Assembly: GCA_024400495.1 (NCBI GenBank)
Contig: JAKSMR010000009.1
Coordinates: 16,957 to 80,956 of the forward strand
Length of the DNA: 64,000 nt
Direction: 5' to 3'
Source: Bacteroidales bacterium
GTDB lineage: Bacteria > Bacteroidota > Bacteroidia > Bacteroidales > P3
The notes beneath the pieces were generated by a model. It made no database searches and was not told the origin of the DNA. It saw only the letters and a list, made by a program, of their open reading frames with translations. The position numbers were made by a program, and so were the translations under genes. Within the stretch, counting starts at the first letter, position 1. Each line of letters begins with the position of its first letter. This document shows positions 35,677 through 45,400 of the stretch, piece by piece.

Positions 35677-35730
35677 AATAAATTGTTTTTAAGTGTGTTA
35701 ATTAATAATTGAGTTATTTCAATCAGTTTG

Positions 35731-35761
35731 CAAAGATACAAACATTTTTTGAACTGACAAA
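35731..35761 (-). promoter_or_regulatory. Promoter of rpsP
   Basis: On the minus strand TTTG (35761-35758) and TATCTTTG (35738-35731) are 19 bp apart, close to the ideal Bacteroidota arrangement, with a 54-bp leader before the ATG. Confidence 0.8.
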
Positions 35762-35959
35762 TTTTTTTTACAAGATCGACGTTCCAGGCTTCCTCTATAG
35801 TCCCTTTTTGTGGGTGGGGTATATTTTGTTGCTGCTTTGTACCTTCTTGATTCTTAATGTCTATAGGTTCGTTTTGGGACTGTTGGATTGTGCTTGCTAT
35901 TGAATAATAAGTTGAGGTGTTCCCTTGTAGATGCTTTCTTATTTATATAGTAGCAAATG

Positions 35960-36084
35960 ACTAGCACCTATGTAGCGTCTACATTTCTAGGGGTAGGGCC
36001 TATAATTGTAGGTGCTAGATAGGCGCTAGGTAGGCATCAACGAGGCATCAAGCAGGCATCAGGCAGGCACTAAGCAGGCGATGG
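35960..36084. repeat. 11-bp-period repeat tract 5
   Basis: Seven consecutive units from 36008 to 36084 run gtaggtgctag, ataggcgctag, gtaggcatcaa, cgaggcatcaa, gcaggcatcag, gcaggcactaa and gcaggcgatgg. An upstream pair (actagcaccta, tgtagcgtcta at 35960-35981) is largely the reverse complement of 36008-36028. The tract starts 16 bp after the nitroreductase stop and fills most of the gap to the rpsP promoter. The 64-codon plus frame at 35709-35903 lies across that promoter and is probably spurious. Confidence 0.88.
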
Positions 36085-36099
36085 GCCTCTGTAAACGGC

Positions 36100-36846
36100 T
36101 TACTGGTTCATCATTCCGGCCTGCTCCACGAAGTTGAGAAGGCTTTGAGAGATGGCTATGTTGTCCTTCTTGGGGTAGCGGATCTTGGTGAAGATCTCGG
36201 CCAGATTCTTGGTGCCGTTCACTTTCACCATCTCTTGGTTGAAGGGGAAGGTCTCGCGAAGCTCGTGGATGCGGTCGATATCTTGGTCGTTATAGTCGTG
36301 GTAAACATCCTGATGCACAATGCCTTCGATGGGCAGACGCTCGCTGAGCGAACCTTCCTGGTCGGGATAGCCGAGCGAGAGGGTGATGACGGGCACAACC
36401 CCTTTGGGCATATTGAGCAGCTCGGCAATGGGTTTGGCGTTGTAGAGCACGGTACCTAAGAAGCAGAATCCCAGTCCTTCAGCCTCTGCTGCCACGCAGA
36501 GGTTCTGGGCAAAGAGCGAAGCGTCGATAGTGCCGCTCATGAGCCATAGGAAGTTGTCGTAGGGTTCGTCGCAACCGCGTTGGCGGGTCCAATGATGGTA
36601 GCGGTTAACATCCACGCAGATAGTGAGATAGGCGGCGCAGGTAGCGCCTTGTCCGTAGTGGAGCTTGGCGAGTTCGGCCTTCTTCTCGGCCTCCTGGGTC
36701 ACTACTACGCTATAGAGCTGCATGTTGCCGGTGTTGGAAGCTCTGCCTCCGCACTCGATGATGCGGTCCATGACCTCTTGGGGAATGGGGCGGTCCTGAT
36801 ATTTGCGGATACTGCGATGATTTTTGAGAAGTTCTATGGTGTTCAT
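36100..36846 (-). CDS. Nitroreductase-family flavoprotein
   Basis: I chose the ATG at 36846 (MNTIELLKNHRSIRKYQ), where the family begins; 18 codons further upstream are not family-like. The 248-residue protein carries the FMN-binding segments HRSIRKYQDRPIPQEV, GRASNTGNMQLYS and GTIDASLFAQNLCVAAEAEGLGFCFLG. NfsA-like enzymes reduce nitro or quinone compounds with NAD(P)H in the cytoplasm. The natural substrate is unknown. It is divergent from the UpxY-like gene. Confidence 0.93.
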   Translation of the reverse strand: MNTIELLKNHRSIRKYQDRPIPQEVMDRIIECGGRASNTGNMQLYSVVVTQEAEKKAELAKLHYGQGATCAAYLTICVDVNRYHHWTRQRGCDEPYDNFLWLMSGTIDASLFAQNLCVAAEAEGLGFCFLGTVLYNAKPIAELLNMPKGVVPVITLSLGYPDQEGSLSERLPIEGIVHQDVYHDYNDQDIDRIHELRETFPFNQEMVKVNGTKNLAEIFTKIRYPKKDNIAISQSLLNFVEQAGMMNQ

Positions 36847-36897
36847 TGTGCTGATTTTATTGTTCTTACGAGAATTTGTGGGATTTTTTCCACTTTG

Positions 36898-36905
36898 CAA
36901 AGATA
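36898..36905 (-). promoter_or_regulatory. -7 box of the nitroreductase gene
   Basis: TATCTTTG on the minus strand lies 52 bp upstream of the ATG at 36846. No TTTG is visible at the usual -33 distance. Confidence 0.55.
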
Positions 36906-36935
36906 AAAAAATATTAGTTTCTTATAAAAAAATTG

Positions 36936-36943
36936 TACTTTTG
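36936..36943 (+). promoter_or_regulatory. -7 box of the UpxY-like gene
   Basis: TACTTTTG lies 23 bp before the ATG at 36967. The -33 position holds only a weak TTTC, so strength is uncertain. Confidence 0.5.
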
Positions 36944-36966
36944 CAGTTTACAAACAAGCATAAAAA

Positions 36967-37545
36967 ATGGAATTAGACGAAAGGAAATGGGATGAACCAC
37001 AGTGGGTTGCCGTTTATACTCACGCTCGTGCCGAAAAACGGTTGGCTGAGAATTTGACCAAACACGGTTTCGAGACCTATCTCCCTCTTCATCGGCAGCT
37101 TCATAAGTGGTCGGATCGTAAGAAGTGGGTGGAAGTGCCGCTGTTTTCCTCTTATGTCTTTGTGAAAATCATAGGGAAGCAAGTGGCGCCTCTGCGTGAT
37201 ACCGATGGCGTTGTCTATATCGTCAACTTCGGCAACAGCCGTTCCATCGCCTGGATTCCTCAAAAGGAGATAGACAACCTTCGCAGGCTGATGGAGTCGG
37301 AGCAGGAATTCGTGGTGAAGAACGCCCAGCAGCTCAAACGGGGATCGAAGGTGAAGATCCTCTCCGGAGCCATGGAAGGCATGGAAGGCGTGCTGGTGAG
37401 CGACTGCGAGGACGGAAACTTTGCCGTTGAGGTGACTTCTCTCAGCGCTAGCATTGTGTGGAAGCTTGAAATCCAGGAAGATATGCTTGAGTATATTGAA
37501 GACGACAAGTCCAAGAAGAAAGGGATTTGGGAAAAGAAAAAATAA
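36967..37545 (+). CDS. UpxY-like NusG-family transcription antiterminator
   Basis: A 192-residue protein. The NGN domain spans about 10-105 (WVAVYTHARAEKRLAENL, then FETYLPLHRQLHKWSDRKKWVEVPLFSSYVFVKI). A KOW motif lies near 118-150 (LKRGSKVKILSGAMEGMEG). This pattern is that of specialised NusG paralogues such as UpxY of Bacteroides, which relieve termination in the leaders of long polysaccharide operons. Here, however, the next genes are trkA and trkH 27 bp downstream, not polysaccharide genes. It may act on a distant locus or have been repurposed. General NusG is less likely because of the sequence and context. Confidence 0.8.
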   Translation: MELDERKWDEPQWVAVYTHARAEKRLAENLTKHGFETYLPLHRQLHKWSDRKKWVEVPLFSSYVFVKIIGKQVAPLRDTDGVVYIVNFGNSRSIAWIPQKEIDNLRRLMESEQEFVVKNAQQLKRGSKVKILSGAMEGMEGVLVSDCEDGNFAVEVTSLSASIVWKLEIQEDMLEYIEDDKSKKKGIWEKKK

Positions 37546-37572
37546 CGAAGACTTTTATAAGGAAATAACAAA

Positions 37573-38916
37573 ATGAATATCATCATTGCAGGCGACGGCG
37601 AAGTAGGTTTCCATCTGGCTAAGACGCTGACGGAGATGGATATGAACATCACCGTTGTCGATCCTCATACCGAACTTTTGAGCCGTCTGGAGAAAAACTT
37701 CGACATCCTCACCATTACAGGCTCCTCTACTTCGCCCGATGTGTTGCATGAGGCTAATGTCGACAAGTGCGACCTTTTCCTCTCTGTGCTGCATGATGAG
37801 TCTATCAATCTCATCACCTGCATGGTTGCCAACCGATTAGGTGCCAAACGTACGGTGGCTCGTATCTCCAATGCCGAATATCTCTCTCCCAAGAACCGCG
37901 AGATGTTCCGTTCTCTCGGCGTGGACGAGATGGTGTGCCCGGAACGTATTGCGGCAAAGGAGATTACGAACCTGCTCAATAACGACCTGGCTACCGAATA
38001 TTTCGATTTCTCTGGCGGACTTCTGACCATGTATCTCGTCCGTCTCGAGCAGGAGTCGCTGGTGGTGGGAAAGAGTGTGCGCGAACTTCTGGTCGGGTAT
38101 AAAACCTTGCATGTGAGGATTGTAGCTATCCTGAGAAACTCCGAGACAATCATTCCCCACTCCGATTTCGTGTTCCAGCCCGGCGACCTGGCCTATATCA
38201 TCAGCAAGCCGAACCAGATCGAGGCCATCAGACAGCTTGTGGGCAAGAACGAGGTTAATGTGCGCAATGTGATGATAGCCGGCGGCGGACGTATCGGCCG
38301 ATATGCGGCTAAAGCATTGGAAGAGAGGATGTCCGTGAAGATTATCGACAACAATCGCAACCGTTGTACGGAGCTTAGTAGCGTGATGGGGAAGAAGACT
38401 CTGGTGCTCGAAGGGGATGTGACAGACATTGACTTCCTGATGGACGAAGGTGTGCAGGACTGCGACGCCTTCATCGCCCTTACCGAATCGTCGGAGACGA
38501 ATGTGCTCACCTGCCTCCACGCCCGTCGTCTGGGTGTGAAACGCACGATTGCGTTGGTTGAGAACACGGGTTTCATCAACATCTCGCAGGATATCGGAAT
38601 CGACACTATCATCAACAAGAAACTTATCACAGCTAGCTATATAGCTCGTTTTATCGTGAGCGGACAGGCTGTCAGCACCAAGTGGCTCAGCGGAACCAAC
38701 GCCGAGCTTATAGAGTTTGTTGTCGGCAAGCATTCGCCTGCAACGCGCAAGCCTATCGGCGCCCTCCAGATTCCTATCGGCGCCACCATTGGCGGCATTA
38801 TCCGTGGCCGCGAGACCATCATCCCTACCCGTGAGACTCAGCTCCAGGAGATGGATAAGGTGGTCGTCTTCACGATGCCGAGACTGATGGAAGAGGTGGC
38901 AAAACGTTTCAAATAA
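37573..38916 (+). CDS. trkA: Trk potassium uptake regulatory protein TrkA
   Basis: A 447-residue protein with two RCK_N-RCK_C units. Rossmann motifs are GDGEVGFHLAKTL at about 6-18 and AGGGRIGRYAAKAL at about 235. TrkA is a peripheral cytoplasmic protein that binds NAD(H)/ATP and gates the TrkH channel. It lies 27 bp after the UpxY-like gene and 25 bp before the first trkH, so the set is probably one operon for potassium uptake. Confidence 0.95.
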   Translation: MNIIIAGDGEVGFHLAKTLTEMDMNITVVDPHTELLSRLEKNFDILTITGSSTSPDVLHEANVDKCDLFLSVLHDESINLITCMVANRLGAKRTVARISNAEYLSPKNREMFRSLGVDEMVCPERIAAKEITNLLNNDLATEYFDFSGGLLTMYLVRLEQESLVVGKSVRELLVGYKTLHVRIVAILRNSETIIPHSDFVFQPGDLAYIISKPNQIEAIRQLVGKNEVNVRNVMIAGGGRIGRYAAKALEERMSVKIIDNNRNRCTELSSVMGKKTLVLEGDVTDIDFLMDEGVQDCDAFIALTESSETNVLTCLHARRLGVKRTIALVENTGFINISQDIGIDTIINKKLITASYIARFIVSGQAVSTKWLSGTNAELIEFVVGKHSPATRKPIGALQIPIGATIGGIIRGRETIIPTRETQLQEMDKVVVFTMPRLMEEVAKRFK

Positions 38917-38941
38917 ATCTCTGGAAATACGTTAGGATAAA

Positions 38942-40462
38942 GTGGGTGTTGTTGAGAAGATAACAAGCTATGGCATTCGGATTTTCGATCCGAAGATGGT
39001 GCATATCCGCCGGTTTAACTTCAAGCTGGTGGCACGTCTGGCGGGCATGATGCTTACCATACTCGCTTGTGCTATGGTGTTGCCCATTATAGTCTCGCTT
39101 GTCTATCGCGACGGCGCCCAGTTCGACCTCTTTTTCTCGGCCATAGCGATTCTCGTGCTGGGACTCGTCCTTCGCAATATCGTGGGTAAAGATACTGACT
39201 ACGAGTTGCATGAGAAGGAGAGCTTCTGGATCACCAGCGTCATCTGGATTCTGGTGCCCTTGGCAGGCTCGTTGCCATATCTCTTCACAGGTGCCGTAAG
39301 CAACTTTACCGATGCTGCCTTTGAGTCTTTCTCGGGGTTCACCACCACGGGGGCTTCTGTGATTGCCGATCTGGATCATACGCCTGTCGGACTGCTCATC
39401 TGGCGCAGCCTGACCCAATGGATCGGCGGTCTAGGCCTGATACTCTTCATCATCGCCATGCTCAAGAAACTCAACGTGGGGTCGGTACAGCTGTATGATG
39501 CTGAGTTCTCTGGCACAATCCAGCGCAAGCTCCATCCTCGCATTGCTTCTAGCGTGAAACTGATGTGGTCGATCTATCTGGGGCTGACGGCAATCCTTTT
39601 TGTGCTGCTCCTGCTAGGTAAGAACGGTCTTGTGGATTCCTTCTGTCTGGCCACGAGCGCAGTCTCTACGGGAGGCTTCATGGTTCATGGAACGGGGCTG
39701 GCGGAGATGAATCTCTGGTCTCGGGCAAGTCTCACCTTCTTCATGTTCCTGTCGGGCGTCAATATCGCGCTTGTCTACCATCTGTTATCCCGCAAAGGGA
39801 AGGATGTGTGGAAGGATCAGGAGTTTCATGTCTATCTGGGCATTTTCCTGGTGGCGGTGGCTGTCTCGGTTTCTGCCTTTCTGGCTAAGGGATGCAGCCT
39901 GGGAGACGCGTTGGGTTTCTCTCTGTTCCATGTCGCATCCACGGTCTCAACTTGCGGATTGTCTGTCGACTGTCCTACCCAACTGCCAATGTCGGTGGCG
40001 GGAGTCACGTTCTTTCTGATTATCATAGGCGCTTCGGCAGGTTCTACGGGAGGTGGTCTTAAGATTAAGAGGCTTATGATCTTGTGGCGCTATGTGAGGA
40101 ATTATTTCACGCGTATGATGCATCCTAACGTAGTGTTTAGCGTCAAGGTGAACGACATGACTATCTCTGATGAGTATATCAATAAGATTTTCGGTTTCGT
40201 CTTCATGTACATCATGTTCATCGTTTGTGGCGCCTTTGTGCTGACGTTGTGTGATGTGAATATTCCTACTGCTGTCTGTGTGGCTGCTGCGAACATAGGT
40301 AATCTCGGGCCTTCGCCTCTTATCAATACGCTTGGTCCTACCTTCGACTATGTGTCGCTCCAGCCTGTCGCAAAATGGACGTTGATGTCTTTGATGTTGG
40401 TCGGCCGTATTGAGATTTTTGCCATTCTGGCTGTTTTTTCACCCGTATATTGGAAAAGGTAA
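38942..40462 (+). CDS. trkH: Trk potassium transporter membrane subunit TrkH (copy 1)
   Basis: A 506-residue multi-pass protein. The start is GTG at 38942, preceded by an AGGA-like site; later ATGs would remove the conserved amphipathic start. Four selectivity-loop motifs of the TrkH/KtrB fold are visible: SGFTTTGAS, SAVSTGGF, STVSTCGLS and AANIGNLGPS. It forms the potassium pore gated by TrkA. The stop overlaps the ATG of the second trkH (TAATG). Confidence 0.93.
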   Translation: MGVVEKITSYGIRIFDPKMVHIRRFNFKLVARLAGMMLTILACAMVLPIIVSLVYRDGAQFDLFFSAIAILVLGLVLRNIVGKDTDYELHEKESFWITSVIWILVPLAGSLPYLFTGAVSNFTDAAFESFSGFTTTGASVIADLDHTPVGLLIWRSLTQWIGGLGLILFIIAMLKKLNVGSVQLYDAEFSGTIQRKLHPRIASSVKLMWSIYLGLTAILFVLLLLGKNGLVDSFCLATSAVSTGGFMVHGTGLAEMNLWSRASLTFFMFLSGVNIALVYHLLSRKGKDVWKDQEFHVYLGIFLVAVAVSVSAFLAKGCSLGDALGFSLFHVASTVSTCGLSVDCPTQLPMSVAGVTFFLIIIGASAGSTGGGLKIKRLMILWRYVRNYFTRMMHPNVVFSVKVNDMTISDEYINKIFGFVFMYIMFIVCGAFVLTLCDVNIPTAVCVAAANIGNLGPSPLINTLGPTFDYVSLQPVAKWTLMSLMLVGRIEIFAILAVFSPVYWKR

Positions 40463-41922
40463 TGATGACACGAAACGACATACGAGCGCTTGTTTACCCT
40501 CTCGGGATTCCTCTCCTGGGGTTGGGGGGCATGATGATGTTGTGTCTCATCCCCTCGCTTCATTTCTATGACGGCACGGCGCTTCCTATGTTCGTGTGCG
40601 GCCTCTTCACTCTGGCTGTCGGACTGGCCATTCTCGGAGCTGTGGGCAAGCCTAAGGGTAGGGTGGACAGGAGGGTTCCGTTCCTTCTTGTGGCGCTGAT
40701 ATGGTTGGTGCTGAGCTTCTTCGGCACACTTCCTTTCCTGGCTACGGGTTCGGTGACCAAGTTCTCCGACGCCTTGTTCGAGTCTATGTCGGGAATTACC
40801 TCGACGGGTGCGACGATATTCTCTGATGTCGAGCATCTCCCTCCTTCTATCTTGCTGTGGCGCAGTATGTCGCAATGGATCGGGGGATTCGGGATCATCC
40901 TCATGGTTCTGGCGTTCATTCCTTCCTTGGGGATAAACAAGTACAGCCTTTATACGGCAGAGGCCTCTGGTGCTGATAACTCGGGAAAAGGCACCATCAC
41001 GGTAAGTGAGACTATCAGAAGGACATTGTCTATCTATATCTTTCTGACATTGGTCTTTGTGCTTCTTCTTCGACTGACCGGGATGCATATCTGGGATGCT
41101 GTTAATCTGGTGTTTACCAATATCTCTTCGGGAGGTTTCTGTATTTATAACGACAGCCTCGCCTCGATAACGCATCGGCAGCAGGGGATTCTTGCGTTGG
41201 CGATGTTCTTTAGCGGCATCAATTTCTCGTTGCTGTTCTATGTTCTGACTTTCCGTTTCGGCAAGATAAGACACAAGCTCGACCAGTTTGGGTTTTATCT
41301 CGTCGTGATTGTTGTCGGAATTGCGGGCGTGATGCTTGCCCTTCATTATGCGATGGATTATTCGTGGAAGGACTCTTTCCGTTGTTCGGCTGTGCAAACC
41401 CTTAGCGTTCTGACAACTACGGGTTCGCTGGTGGAAGACACCTCTTTCTGGTGGACTCCGATACTGTTCTTCTATGTCGTCCTCTCCCTTTGTGGCGGAA
41501 TGGCGGGCTCTACTTCGGGCGGACTGAAGGTGATGCGTGTCCTTATCCTTTTTAGAAACGTGCGTAACATCCTTAGAAACAGGCTCCATCCCTCGGCTGT
41601 GAATCCTGTCCGTCTCAACGGAAAACCTGTTTCCCATCCGATTATCAATAACGTGATGGTGATTTTCTTCGTCTATCTCTTTACTATTATATTAGGTGTC
41701 CTTCTGCTGATGATCTGCGGCATCAACGCCACGGAGTCCTTTGGGGCTTGTATTGCCTGTATCACGGGTTATGGACCTGGATTGGGCGCTAGCGGCGGAT
41801 TGGGATGTTATGAGGCTTTTACTGTTTCTGCAAAATGGATTGCATCGCTCCTTATGCTTATGGGGCGCCTGGAGTGTCTGACGGTCATCATACTCCTCAT
41901 CCCTCGCTTCTGGAAGCAGTAA
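40462..41922 (+). CDS. trkH: Trk potassium transporter membrane subunit TrkH (copy 2)
   Basis: A 486-residue paralogue of the preceding gene. The ATG at 40462 shares one base with the stop upstream and has an AAGG site 5 bp before it; the TTG at 40450 is a poorer choice. Selectivity-loop motifs are SGITSTGAT, TNISSGGFC, SVLTTTGSL and ITGYGPGLG, all clearly different from copy 1 (TTTGAS, STGGF, STCGLS, NIGNLG), so the copies are old duplicates. Two adjacent pores sharing one TrkA could form different homodimers, or a heterodimer. Confidence 0.92.
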   Translation: MMTRNDIRALVYPLGIPLLGLGGMMMLCLIPSLHFYDGTALPMFVCGLFTLAVGLAILGAVGKPKGRVDRRVPFLLVALIWLVLSFFGTLPFLATGSVTKFSDALFESMSGITSTGATIFSDVEHLPPSILLWRSMSQWIGGFGIILMVLAFIPSLGINKYSLYTAEASGADNSGKGTITVSETIRRTLSIYIFLTLVFVLLLRLTGMHIWDAVNLVFTNISSGGFCIYNDSLASITHRQQGILALAMFFSGINFSLLFYVLTFRFGKIRHKLDQFGFYLVVIVVGIAGVMLALHYAMDYSWKDSFRCSAVQTLSVLTTTGSLVEDTSFWWTPILFFYVVLSLCGGMAGSTSGGLKVMRVLILFRNVRNILRNRLHPSAVNPVRLNGKPVSHPIINNVMVIFFVYLFTIILGVLLLMICGINATESFGACIACITGYGPGLGASGGLGCYEAFTVSAKWIASLLMLMGRLECLTVIILLIPRFWKQ

Positions 41923-42019
41923 GGCTGGTTTTTCCCATCCTCTTCGGGGTGTTCTCTCTGATCGGGCGGGCTTTAGAGAGGTGCTAGCGAGCCGGATTGA
42001 TATAGTAAAAAGGAGGAAA

Positions 42020-42085
42020 TAGCAATGCTAATGCGACGCTAGTGCGACGTTAATGCGACGTTAATGCGACGCTAGTGTATGGCTA
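42020..42085. repeat. 11-bp-period repeat tract 6
   Basis: Six consecutive 11-bp units: tagcaatgcta, atgcgacgcta, gtgcgacgtta, atgcgacgtta, atgcgacgcta and gtgtatggcta. The tract lies about 100 bp after the second trkH stop in a 510-bp gap. A possible terminator follows at 42128-42158 and a promoter at 42378-42408. The remaining sequence is A/T-rich with no supported gene. Confidence 0.88.
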
Positions 42086-42127
42086 GACAGCCTTTGTATT
42101 AAAAGAAAAGATGTTAAAAATTAACAG

Positions 42128-42158
42128 AAAAAAGAGTCCTGCTTTTCTCTCTTTTTTT
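42128..42158 (+). terminator. Possible intrinsic terminator after the trk operon
   Basis: A 9-bp A/T-rich stem (aaaaaagag at 42128-42136 with ctctttttt from 42149) and a T-run. It is weak in GC and 200 bp from the stop. Confidence 0.4.
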
Positions 42159-42377
42159 GACCGGTATTTGTATTTTGAATGGTTAAAAAAACTTAAAAAA
42201 TATAGGAAAATTCGGTTCGGGGATTTGTGATTTTTAAGTTTTTGAAGTTCGTTTCGGGTGGAGGATCTGATTTTTAACATTTGAGTATTTGCGTTTGTAA
42301 GTATTTGTAAACTAGTGTTTGATGATGCCTGATCCTTTTCGGGCGCGTCGCCCGTATGTTAATTTTAGTTATATCGC

Positions 42378-42408
42378 TTGGTTTATTGAGAAAATAGTTG
42401 TATTTTTG
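42378..42408 (+). promoter_or_regulatory. Promoter of the 1679-residue protein gene
   Basis: TATTTTTG at 42401-42408 fits the -7 box, with a CTTG at 42377-42380 about 20 bp upstream. The leader to the ATG is 24 bp. Confidence 0.6.
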
Positions 42409-42432
42409 CAACACGAATAAATAAACCAGACC

Positions 42433-45400
42433 ATGAGACTCGCCCAGATAGTATTTACCCGTTTGGTGCTGCTGCTTTTGGTAGTGGCATTGGGCGTTTG
42501 TGCAAGGGCGGCAGAGATTGTTCACGACATCTCTACCTCGAGTCTGGTCATTCCTGCCAGCAGTACGGACAGCTACGTTGTCACAGGCAGCACAACCAAT
42601 GCACGACACTATGTGTTGGTATCGTCGGGGTTCCATGGTACAATCACGTTAAGAGACGTGAGCATGCAGTTTTCCTCCTCGGGCGGCTCGGTAAACTATT
42701 CTCCTATTACCATCAAAGGACAGAACAATTGCTCTAACCTGACGCCCGTCACCAAGGTCACTCTGATACTGCAAGGCTACAACTACATCTCCAACAGCGG
42801 ATCGGGCCGAGCCTGCATCCAGGTGGAGCAAGGCGCACAGGTCCATATCCGGGCCATCAACCCGTCCTTCAACGCCAGCGGAACGCTCTGCGCTATTCAG
42901 CAGAACAGCGACGGCGGCGCCGCTATCGGAGCCTTGAACCGACTGCAGAACAGCAGCGAGGCAACAGGCACTTCCCCTTTGGGAACGGCTACCTACGAGG
43001 ATGCCCGCAACCGGGTGACTACAGCTGGCGGAAATGTCGTCATCTCTAGTGGAATCATCACAGCCCGTGGCGGTCACGGAGCCGGTATCGGAGGTGGATA
43101 TGGAACCTACTACAACGGCATCATCTTCATCTACGGAGGCATCGTGAACGCCTACACCATACGCCATTCGGCCGGCATAGGAAGTGGCTGTCCTACAGGT
43201 TACGGCGTATTGGACAATTTTGCGACAAATAGTACGACGATAGTCCTCCCTCCTGCCCAGATCTCCGCGTATGGGGCAACAGCAAACGAGTTCTTCAAGC
43301 TGGCTCGGCTGGGCCTTGCCGGAACCAAGACCTTGGTTTATATCGGCGACGAGAACAAGCCGCAGATTACAGTAAAGACGGTAGATAATGAGCCGGGAAT
43401 CGATGTCTATGCCGACCTAGGGAACGACACGAACGTCCTGCGAGCCTATAACGCCGTGATTGAGTCGGGACAGCTGGATATCCATCGCGTGAAATTCGGC
43501 ACAACCAACAGCTCGGGAGAGTTCCGGTTCAACGGTATCCTTCAGAATGCAACCACGTTCTTCACCGACGCCACCTGTGTCCATGCTCCGCATCAAGGTG
43601 AGCCTTACGCCTCTTCAACCGTGACAATGACCAACGGAGGAGTCGTCACATTACCCCGTATCGGAGTCGATTTCTCTATCCAGGTTACGTCTTCGGTCCC
43701 CTTGCTGTCTGGCTACGACGCAGCAGAGGCCTTGCGTAAAGCTCCGTTGTTGAAGATGGTTTATGCCGACGGAGAAGACCTGACAAATGTCACGTTCACC
43801 ATGGCCTCTGGCGCCTCAAACCAGTTTGGGCCGTTGCAGTTCTTCGCCTCCGACAGCATTACGCCGATAGCAGCTCCGTCCACATTGTCGCAAGGTGATA
43901 CGATCTATATAGCTGTTCCTTTGGCTGTCGGACGGCAGGCTTTCCATTATAATGACGTCCTGCTCATCTCGGGCAACAAGCAAGGTGGTTCGATAGGCTT
44001 CATCCGTCAGACTGTAGACCAATGGGTGGTGAATTCCGTAGAAGTCTCCGTAGTCAATGATCCCACCTATCGTCTTCCTTCGGGAAAAACAGTCGGCGAC
44101 GATGGCATCTACTTTGATACTATTGCTTTTGGAGGCTATGTCGACACCAGCATGGTCTATTACTACTCTTGCGACGGCAACGTCTATCAGGATACGCTCA
44201 CGGTCTCCACATCGGTAGACAGCATCGTTGCGATGAGCGTCACTTTCATTCGTCCTTTGTACGATACGATACGAGTGAGTGCTTGCGAAAGCTACACCTG
44301 GAACGATACACTCCTCACCCAGAGTGGATTATATGTCAGGCGTTATCCCCGTCTAGGTCTGAGCGACTCGGTAGTCTGCCTTGCTCTCACCATCTACTCT
44401 CCCACCACGACCCAACTCTATGATACGGCCTGCAACACCTATGTATGGGAGGGCAATGAGATCACCCATTCCACGACAGGAGGGCAGCCGTTGGTGCGTC
44501 ATCTGACGAATGTTCATGGTTGTGACTCAACGGTCTATCTGCATCTGACGATCCATCCCTATTCCTCTTTCTATGACGAAAGAACCGTGTGCGACAGTTT
44601 CTACTGGCATGGGATGATGCATTATAGCTCAGCCAACAGGCAATGGGATACGTTGAACCACTATGGTTGCGACAGCTTGGTGGTGCTTAACCTTACCGTG
44701 AACCATAGCACCCGGAGCTTTGAAGACACCAATGTCTGCGACAGCTACTTCTGGCATGGATCCGAGTACACTCATACAGGTTGGCCCACATGGACGACCG
44801 TCAACAGCCAAGGTTGTGACAGCACCGTGACCTTGCATCTTACCGTGCGTCATAGCACATCGTCTGTGACGGACAGCGTTGTCTGCGATTCTATCCTATG
44901 GAATGGTTCTAGGTATACCTCCTCGGGATTGTATAACTATGTTACTTTTAATTCGCAACGATGCGACAGCACGGCCCGTTTGAGTCTGGTTGTCAACTAC
45001 AGCAATAGCGAAACGGTAGACACCTCGTCCTGCGATGTTTTTACGTGGAACAGTCGTATCTATCGGCAGTCTGCGGTCGACCGCTATTACACCACCAATC
45101 GCTGGGGATGCGATAGTACAGCCATCCTCCAGTTGACTATGCGCTATAGCGACAGCATCTCCTTCGACACTACCGTTTGCGACAACATTTCGTGGTCCGA
45201 TAGCAGTCTCAGCCAGAATGGCGTCTATTACTTTTATGGACAGAACAGGCAGCTGTGCGACAGTGTGTTTGCCCTCACTCTCTCGGTTCTGCACTCTAGC
45301 ACGGCGACTTTTTCGGTAACCGCTTGCGATAGTTACGAGTGGCATGGAGACAACTATAAGACTTCTTCCACGCCTCACCACCATACCATCAACTCGGTAG

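Noticed and set aside
35709-35903. 64-codon hydrophobic plus-strand frame
   Set aside because: Its first part covers the rpsP promoter boxes on the other strand, and no promoter or family feature supports it.
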